This document shows positions 57,971-64,000 of a stretch of DNA of 64,000 bases, one piece after another. Position 1 is the first letter of the stretch. Each line of letters begins with the position of its first letter. The notes beneath the pieces were generated by a model. The model did not search any database, was not told the DNA's origin, and saw nothing but the letters and a program-made list of their open reading frames with translations. Location of the stretch: NCBI GenBank assembly GCA_963921825.1, contig OY997593.1:69052039-69116038 (forward strand). Direction: 5' to 3'. Both the position numbers and the translations under genes were made by a program. The DNA comes from Erodium maritimum. Taxonomy: Eukaryota > Streptophyta > Magnoliopsida > Geraniales > Geraniaceae.

Positions 57971-60900
57971 ATGGCTACTGCTGAGATGCCCAGTGAAACA
58001 ATGGCCGTGAAGAGCTTGGATTCGAAGCCGGAACCCCAATCGGAATCGGAAATCAATGTGCAGAAGCTTGTTGACATGTTCACCAAGCTCAATCCTTTGG
58101 CCAAGGAGTTTTTCCCCTCTTCTTATGCTAAGAATGATCATCTCAAGAGCGATAATCAGGTGGATGTACTCGCCGATTTCCCTGCCGTCGATAAGAAGCC
58201 CGGCAATGAGAACAATCGGAGGGTACTTATAATCTTCATTTTGATCTCGAATTTTTCTGAGTTTTTTTTAGCTGATTCTCTCGATTTGATTTGTGGGTCT
58301 GATTCAGAATTATCAGCTAGATGGTGTGTTTGATTGTAGATTAATCTCAATTATCTGCAGGATTGGGTTTTTTATATTGTCCTTTGTTAATATGTGATAT
58401 ATCTGACTTGAATTGGGTATTTAAGAATTGTTTTCATTAAGTAATCAGACTTGGGACCTTTTGGGACTTTCCATATCATGTTTAGTTCTCATTCAACAGT
58501 AATTTAATTGATTAAAAGTTTGTCAGCTGCACAGATTTTTGTTAAGTATGTTTATACTGCATTGGGAATTGCTACTAACTATTGCAAAATGGGTCCTTCT
58601 GGGTTCTTATGTATATTTATTAGTTTATATTCCAAGTACATTCAATGTTTCTGATCTTTGAGGAGAATTGTTCTCTCTTTGATACTTTTTTTTAAGCGAA
58701 AATGTTATTAACACCCCTTCGATGACATTTGGTTCGCAAAAACACTCTGTCACATTCCTCATAAATACAAAAAACCACTGATCTCGTTAATTTTGGCTAC
58801 CAACAACAAACCCCCGGTGCAAATATGTGAAGTCAAGTGCAAAAAAAACATGGCCCAGATTAACGGAATTGTTGGAGAACTATCGAAGTCAGTGTTTTTT
58901 TTGTATTTATGAGAAATGTGACCGTGCGTTTCTGATATGACAACATCCACCGTGTGTTTTTGAAATTGAAAGGTCGTGAAGGATGTGTTATAACGGTTAC
59001 CCTTTTTTGAATGACGGTGTTACGTAACTCTTTGATGGGTGATACACATTGATGTTTCACAATGAAGCACTTGTTTATTCTCATTTGGCGTGTTTGGTTA
59101 CTATGATGTTCATTTCTTCCAGAGGAGAAATTACTTCAGCCAGACCAAGAAGAGGTTGAATGGGAGAAGTTTTAGGGCCCAACGAGAAGATAGCATCAGG
59201 CGAACTGTATATGTTTCTGATATTGATCAAAATGTGAGCTTTGCGTCATCTCAACACATTAACTTTGTTTAGCATTGAGTCGTCTTGTTTTTTTGTAAAG
59301 GATTCATTATAAAAAAAAAAGTTTCTTTGTTTTAGATCACCGAAGAACGCCTTGCTGCCTTGTTTAGTAGCTGTGGACAAGTAAGTTACATTGCTCTCTT
59401 GGACACAGATTTATCTGTTCATCAGTTTTGTTCTGTCTAGCAGGTCTTAATGACATACATCGATGATTAAATTATATTTATACCGTTTAGTATGCTAATC
59501 CTATTTCTTTAATGGTTAACTATTATATTTTTCTATAAGTAGTATGAAGTTGTGTTTGTATCTGTTCTACTGTGCATATATGCCTTTATTGTTTACAAGT
59601 TCTCTTACTATTTTGATTGCATAACTTGCCCAAATCGAACTATCTTTTCTCTCCTCAGTATTTTATAATCTACTCTTGAGGAACCGAGAATTAAATAATA
59701 AGGATTATTGCAAAAAAGTACCATGAGGTATTCACTGTTTGCAAGTTGTAGCTCTCTTCTATGGTAATTGCAAAAACATTCCCTGAACCTATCTTCTTAT
59801 TGCACTTAGTGTAAGAGAATTTCCAAAATGACAATTTTACCCTTCAAATTTTAAAATTTTAAATTAAAAAATAAAAAACAAAAAAAAATCTAGAGTTTTC
59901 ATCTCCGTTGATTTTCTTCCTCTTTGAGCGGGCGGCACAAAGAGGAAGAAAATTAGGGAGGTGAAAATTCCGATTTTATTCTTATTATTTTTAAATGTCA
60001 AGTGAAGTGTAACAAAAAGACAAGTTCATGACATTTATTTGCGATTATAAAAAAAGGGCTACAACTTGCATAAAGTGAAAGCCTTAGGGTACTTTTTTAC
60101 AATTATCCCTTAAATATATGTTTCCAAAGTTAAACTGTCGACAATTTGAAGTATTTTGGTATTCTTTAACTCGCCTTTATGACAGGTTGTTGACTGCCGG
60201 GTGTGTGGAGACCCACATTCAGTTCTCCGATTCGCATTTGTGGAGTTTGCCGATGAGCGTAAGTTAAACCGATACAAGTGCTCACATTTTTCCCTGCAGT
60301 CTTGTGATCTGATTTGCTTCATTATAGATGGCGCGAGGACTGCTTTGACTCTCGGGGGGACGATGTTAGGGTACTATCCAGTCAGAGTCTTGCCTTCAAA
60401 AACTGCAATCCTTCCCGTGAATCCTACTTTTCTCCCTAGGGTACGATCTTGAAACTTCATCACGATGATGTGTCGATTTCTCATTTATGATCAATGCTTT
60501 AGAAATGTTTTGGGTAATTGCAGAGTGATGATGAACGGGAAATGTGTAGCAGGACGGTCTATTGTACTAATATTGATATCAAGGTACACCTTTTTGTTTC
60601 TTACAATACTCGTTAATTTGTTTTCGGTAAAATGATTTAATTGCTTGTGCAGATTGCTCAGGCTGAAGTCAAGAACTTCTTCGAATCAGCTTGTGGTGAG
60701 GTAAGGCCAGCAAAACAATACAAATCATACATTCTTTTTTCTGTTAGTTTAAGGAGCCAACTGTTGTACTAGGTTGTTTGATTCTCAAATATTTGTTTAT
60801 CCACTGACAGGTTACTCGGTTGAGGCTCTTGGGGGATCACGTGCATTCAACTCGTATAGCTTTTGTTGAATTTGCTTTGGTGAGTTGCAAATTATCGAAT

Positions 60901-61144
60901 TACTACTCACTTAAGCTCTGTTAGCATTTGCTTAACTCGTTTCAAACCCCGAGCAGGCGGAGAGTGCGATAGCTGCTCTGAATTGTAGCGGGATGGTCCT
61001 CGGAACCCAGCCAATCAGGTGAGGCCCGTTTCACAGTCCTTTGCTCACGATATCGTTCTCTTCTCTTATTCAATGTTCTTTTATTACAGGGTAAGCCCGT
61101 CAAAGACACCAGTGAGGCCTCGGGTAACTCGACCGACACAATGA
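57971..61144 (+). CDS. CID: PABP-interacting CID protein with PAM2 motif and two RRMs
   Basis: Ten exons join without a frameshift into 295 aa: 57971-58222, 59123-59233, 59336-59380, 60186-60258, 60328-60440, 60524-60583, 60653-60700, 60811-60879, 60957-61018 and 61090-61144. All introns are GT-AG. Residues 40-50 (LNPLAKEFFPS) are a PAM2 motif, which in this family binds the MLLE domain of poly(A)-binding protein. A basic, NLS-like stretch follows at 83-107. RRM1 starts at 112 (TVYVSDI) with RNP1 RFAFVEFA at 151-158; RRM2 starts at 209 (TVYCTNI) with RIAFVEFA at 249-256. This matches plant CID8-CID13, perhaps CID11/12. The expected role is RNA binding and mRNA regulation in cytoplasm or nucleus. 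ATG 57971 is chosen because the upstream in-frame TTG is not a normal start. Exon 1 read into intron 1 gives a spurious longer frame. Confidence 0.92.
58690..59009. mobile_element. foldback MITE-like inverted repeat in CID intron 1
   Basis: Left sequence (CAAAAACACTCTGTCACATT near 58737, CTCATAAATACAAAAAA near 58760) is mirrored by right sequence (TTTGTATTTATGAGAAATG near 58900, GTGTGTTTTTGAAATTG near 58950). The outer ends TTATTAACACCCCTTC and GGATGTGTTATAACGG also pair. It makes up about a third of the 900-bp intron. Confidence 0.65.
59701..60111. mobile_element. MITE with ~55-bp terminal inverted repeats in CID intron 3
   Basis: The left end AAGGATTATTGCAAAAAAG continuing to CAAGTTGTAGCTCT (59701-59757) is the imperfect complement of the right end, 60056-60111 (GGGCTACAACTTGC ... 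ACTTTTTTACAATTATCCCTT). The interior is AT-rich and non-coding. The termini resemble those of the foldback MITE at 40939-41558 (AAGGGAAAATTGTAA), suggesting one superfamily. It accounts for half of the 805-bp intron. Confidence 0.75.
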
Positions 61145-61389
61145 GCAAGAGCTTCTTCGAGCTGAAGAGGTGCTGATGAAGCTTTCTTTATATGTTTAAT
61201 CTTCCATTGGAGTTTTTACGGAACAATCTTGAGCTTGACAATTTGTTGACTTTTTACTCAAATTTTCACTTTCATCGGGAGTACTAGAATATCAGTTACA
61301 TCTTAGTACATGTTCTTGGCTGATAAAAAACATCATGGACAGACAAAAAAAACATCATGGTATGTTCATGACAGTTGTGTGTACGAGAA
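61145..61389. other. convergent 3' UTR region between the CID and polygalacturonase genes
   Basis: About 245 bp separate the two stop codons, so the two 3' UTRs must be short or overlap as antisense. No clear AATAAA signal stands out on either strand. Confidence 0.5.
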
Positions 61390-62942
61390 TTAAAGACATG
61401 AGGTTGGGCTTTGCTTGCCAAAAGCATCGCCGGAAACATAAGAGCAGGTGGCTTTCACCGGCCCGGCAGTACCGTGGTGCGCTATGTTTATGTCCCGCAT
61501 CACAACGTTCCGGCAAGGAACGCTCTTGCTGCATTGTAGAGTCACCGCCGCACTGGACTTCGATGTTCCTCGTATGTTCTTGTAGACAACGTCGCTGATC
61601 TGGACACTAGACGGGACCTGAAAAAGCCCAAACAACGTTACCTATAACAAAAACTCCTAAGAGCATCTGCAATGCATTGGACGAGTGAACTCTAAGAGCA
61701 TTGTCCATAAATTTATAAGGACGATAAATGATTCGTCCCATGATTCCAAACAGGCTTAGAACTCGTACCCGTTGATCACATGGAGGATAAGGGCAGTACT
61801 GCTGGTCGATGTTGATCGGTTTCCCGACATTCTCCATGACAATATCCTCGTACAAGAAATGCGAGGCCTTGCTCGAAAGCCGGGAAGCCCAAGTCTTGAT
61901 CCTCAAACCATCCGAAGTGTTGCGGAAGGTACAATTCTTGACCGTAATTCCGACCACATCTTGCTCGTCCTCGTACTTTCCTAAACTCCCGACGCTGATC
62001 CCGTGTCCGGGGCCGCACAACACGTCGGAGACGTGTATGTTCTTGCTTCCGGGGCCTAAGGAAATGCAATCGTCTCCGGTTCCGATCACGGCCCGAGAAA
62101 CACGGATCCGATTAGAGCTTCCGATGTGTATCCCGTCCGTGTTGGGGCTGTCTCCCGGAGCCGTGACCCTCAGCTTCGTCATGTTCACGTTCTCGCACCC
62201 GAACACCATGAAATGGAAGTTCTTGCTGTCGATCGACCTCAAGTGGTGCACTCTAGCGTTCATCACGAAATCAAACCTCATCGACTACATCATAACATAG
62301 ACCCAGATCAACGATTTTTTTTATAAGCTCGAAAATTTTATTATGTTATTAAGCATGTAACATGTTACGTGTTATGTACCATGGGAAGAGGGGTGCAATT
62401 AGGGTTTCTGTGGCAATCATTGTACCGCCAAGCGTCCTTGCCCCGGCCGTCAATGGTGCCGGAGCCACCGCCGCTGACGATCAACCCGTCGATGTACTTA
62501 AACGTGATCCAACGGCTCGTGAACATCGCCGACTCATGATTCGAAGCCCTCAACACACCTTTGATGAAGAAAGCCATCGAGCCCTGACATGGACCTTCGA
62601 ACTCGACCGGCCCCACCAAGTACACTCCTTGTGGGACCACCACCCTAGCATCTCCATCCCAATCACACGCCTCTCTCCACACCTTCAAAAACACCTTTAA
62701 AACACAAACACAAACACAAACACAAACACAAAAGTCAAAACCTTAAAGTTTGTTTTGTACGATGAAGCAAGAGTACGTACTAGGTTATTTATTACCTTGG
62801 CGTTGTCGGTTTTGCCATCCGCAACGGCGCCGTGTCGCTTGACGTCGAAGTCCTGGCGTTGACTTTTGTAGGCCTGGGAGATGGAGACTAACATGAACAG
62901 CACACACAAGAAGAGCTTTTGAGTAGCGAATCTGAAACCCAT
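61390..62942 (-). CDS. exopolygalacturonase-type GH28 pectinase
   Basis: Four exons on the minus strand (62942-62796, 62694-62380, 62284-61769, 61617-61390) join in phase 0 into 401 aa, a normal length for the family; introns are GT-AG. Residues 1-24 form a signal peptide (MGFRF...LFMLVSISQA), so the enzyme is secreted to the cell wall. The GH28 motifs are complete: N202-T-D204, G-D225-D226, G-H248-G in GPGHGISVGSLGKY and R282-I-K284. The family hydrolyses alpha-1,4-galacturonan in pectin. GPGHGISVGSLG and the short N-terminus without a propeptide resemble the plant exopolygalacturonase clade, often pollen-expressed; exo action and tissue are inferred. All catalytic residues are present and no frameshift is seen. 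Confidence 0.93.
61662..61725. repeat. possible MITE scrap in polygalacturonase intron 3
   Basis: CTAAGAGCATCTGCAATGCATTGG and, 40 bp later, TCTAAGAGCATTGTCC are typical PIF/Harbinger-type terminal sequences (TAA target, GAGCATC...CAATGC), similar to the terminus near 40782 on the other strand. It explains why this intron (151 bp) is longer than the other two (101 and 95 bp). Confidence 0.45.
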
Positions 62943-63000
62943 TTTTAGGGTTTTGATTCTTCTTATTTTCTTAGTCTTCTCGTGGAGATGGTTCTTTGGT

Positions 63001-63013
63001 TTGTTATAAATAT
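63001..63013 (-). promoter_or_regulatory. candidate TATA box of the polygalacturonase gene
   Basis: On the minus strand the sequence reads AATATTTATAACA about 60-70 bp upstream of ATG 62942, a plausible distance for a start site near 62975 and a short leader. No other promoter element is assigned. Confidence 0.4.
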
Positions 63014-63059
63014 TAATTTTTCGAGGAGGTGAAAATGGGAATGTGATTTGTTTCCTATT

Positions 63060-63620
63060 TTATGTGATCGAGAAAACGTTTATGAAATGATTTACTTCTG
63101 GTTATTTAAAATAAATCATGTTGTTTATGTTCAGAGGCTTGTTTTTTTGTTATCAAGAGAATTTAGATATTTAACTGATTTAGTAGATTGAGTAAATTTT
63201 GTTTTAATTAAATGATTAATTTGAAGGATTTTTTGGTATCATTGATGTGGTTTTCTTAAATTAATCAAATCTCTGGTCTGATTTAAAATATATATAATAT
63301 CTAACTTCCCATTTTGGCACTCCGAGGCCACGTTTAAGTAACTGTCGTCGTGGTGATAAATTTAGAGTTTTAATGGGTATTAATAGCAACGTATGAAGGA
63401 GGGTAAATAAGTAATTTCCCTAAGGTGCTTGGTGGTCAACTTTACGTTTTCGTTTTGATTCTGGTGACACTTGCAAATATCATTTTCTACTTAGATTTAA
63501 TGTAGTTTGGCTTTGTAACCAGCATGTGGGCCAAATATTGAAGCCCATATCAAGCAGATCTTTGGGCCCAAAGGGCTAAAACCAACCGACCAAGTTAAAC
63601 AGAAACCAGATTCACAGTAG
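63060..63620. other. upstream region of the polygalacturonase gene
   Basis: AT-rich, no gene seen. Presumably contains distal promoter sequence. Confidence 0.45.
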
Positions 63621-64000
63621 GATGGCAATGAGTCGGGTTTGGGACGGGTTTTGTGATACCTTGACCCGCCCAATATAAAAATTGTATTTCCTTTTTCTAG
63701 AAAACCATAATTTTATTTTAAAACTCAATTTATATTAGCAAATCATGTATATATATGATGCGTAAAAAATTATATATTTATATAAAACATATAACATATT
63801 CAATAATTATTTACGATCACAAGCATTTTGAGAAGAACAAGTTGCAATTCACTAGTTTTATCACAATTCATAATATTATTTTCTTTTAGCAAAACTATAA
63901 TAATCTCATCACTCAGACAAATAAAACAAGTAACGATTAATAAATATATTTATTTATTTTTATTTAGTAACTTATCGGGCCGGGTAGTACCAAACCCGAG
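63621..64000. repeat. GGATGGCAATGAGTCGGG-type repeat, cut by window end
   Basis: It starts AGGATGGCAATGAGTCGGGTTTGGG with CCTTGACCCGCCC nearby, has an AT-rich middle and ends at the window edge in CGGGCCGGGTAGTACCAAACCCG. It is similar to the blocks at 47495 and 50545. Tentatively a hAT-like MITE. Confidence 0.45.

Noticed and set aside
62365..62700. Plus-strand 112-codon frame inside the polygalacturonase gene
   Set aside because: It is the shadow of GH28 exon 2, which has the conserved protein on the minus strand.

Overview
This window is nuclear DNA from a flowering plant, most likely a eudicot. The evidence is the intron-rich gene structures with GT-AG junctions, RNase H-bearing plant LINEs, CACTA, PIF/Harbinger and Mutator-type elements, tRNA-derived SINEs, and a plant PAM2/RRM protein next to a GH28 pectinase. 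About 57 kb is transposon debris and AT-rich spacer. Only the last ~6 kb carries intact host genes.

Layout. 0.5-4.7 kb: a dead RNase H-type LINE (+), split by a ~1.85-kb non-coding retroposon (called family alpha here). 7.2-8.3 kb: a CACTA end with transposase remnant. 9.1-13.4 kb: a second, more complete but degenerate LINE (endonuclease, RT, zf-RVT, RNase H). 14.9-23.2 kb: ORF1-only retroposons (called family beta: DUF4283 with or without zinc knuckle, no RT), a MITE and a LINE tail. 23.4-33.7 kb: an alpha and a beta copy, each interrupted by a solo LTR of the same family (2,962 and 2,581 bp, each with a perfect 5-bp target duplication). 36.4-38.5 kb: a third alpha copy. 40.1-41.6 kb: a PIF/Harbinger transposase tail and a foldback MITE. 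41.6-44.6 kb: two beta copies. 48.0-50.3 kb: a beta copy inserted inside a tRNA-derived SINE, between its A and B boxes. 50.9-52.6 kb: another ORF1 remnant. 53.5-55.4 kb: the fourth alpha copy. 56.1-57.5 kb: a 5'-truncated beta copy.

Host genes. A ten-exon gene (57971-61144, +) encodes a 295-aa CTC-interacting-domain protein: a PAM2 motif that should bind poly(A)-binding protein, followed by two RRMs. It converges tail to tail, with about 245 bp between stop codons, on a four-exon exopolygalacturonase-type gene (62942-61390, -; 401 aa, signal peptide, all GH28 catalytic motifs). The two genes have unrelated jobs (mRNA regulation; cell-wall pectin degradation). CID introns 1 and 3 carry MITE-like inverted repeats, and PG intron 3 carries a possible MITE scrap.

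Most notable pattern. The two RT-bearing LINEs here show no ORF1, while eight or so retroposons keep ORF1 sequence and a shared 3' module but no endonuclease or RT. This looks like a family of ORF1-carrying non-autonomous elements mobilised in trans. Several insertion histories can be read from target-site duplications.
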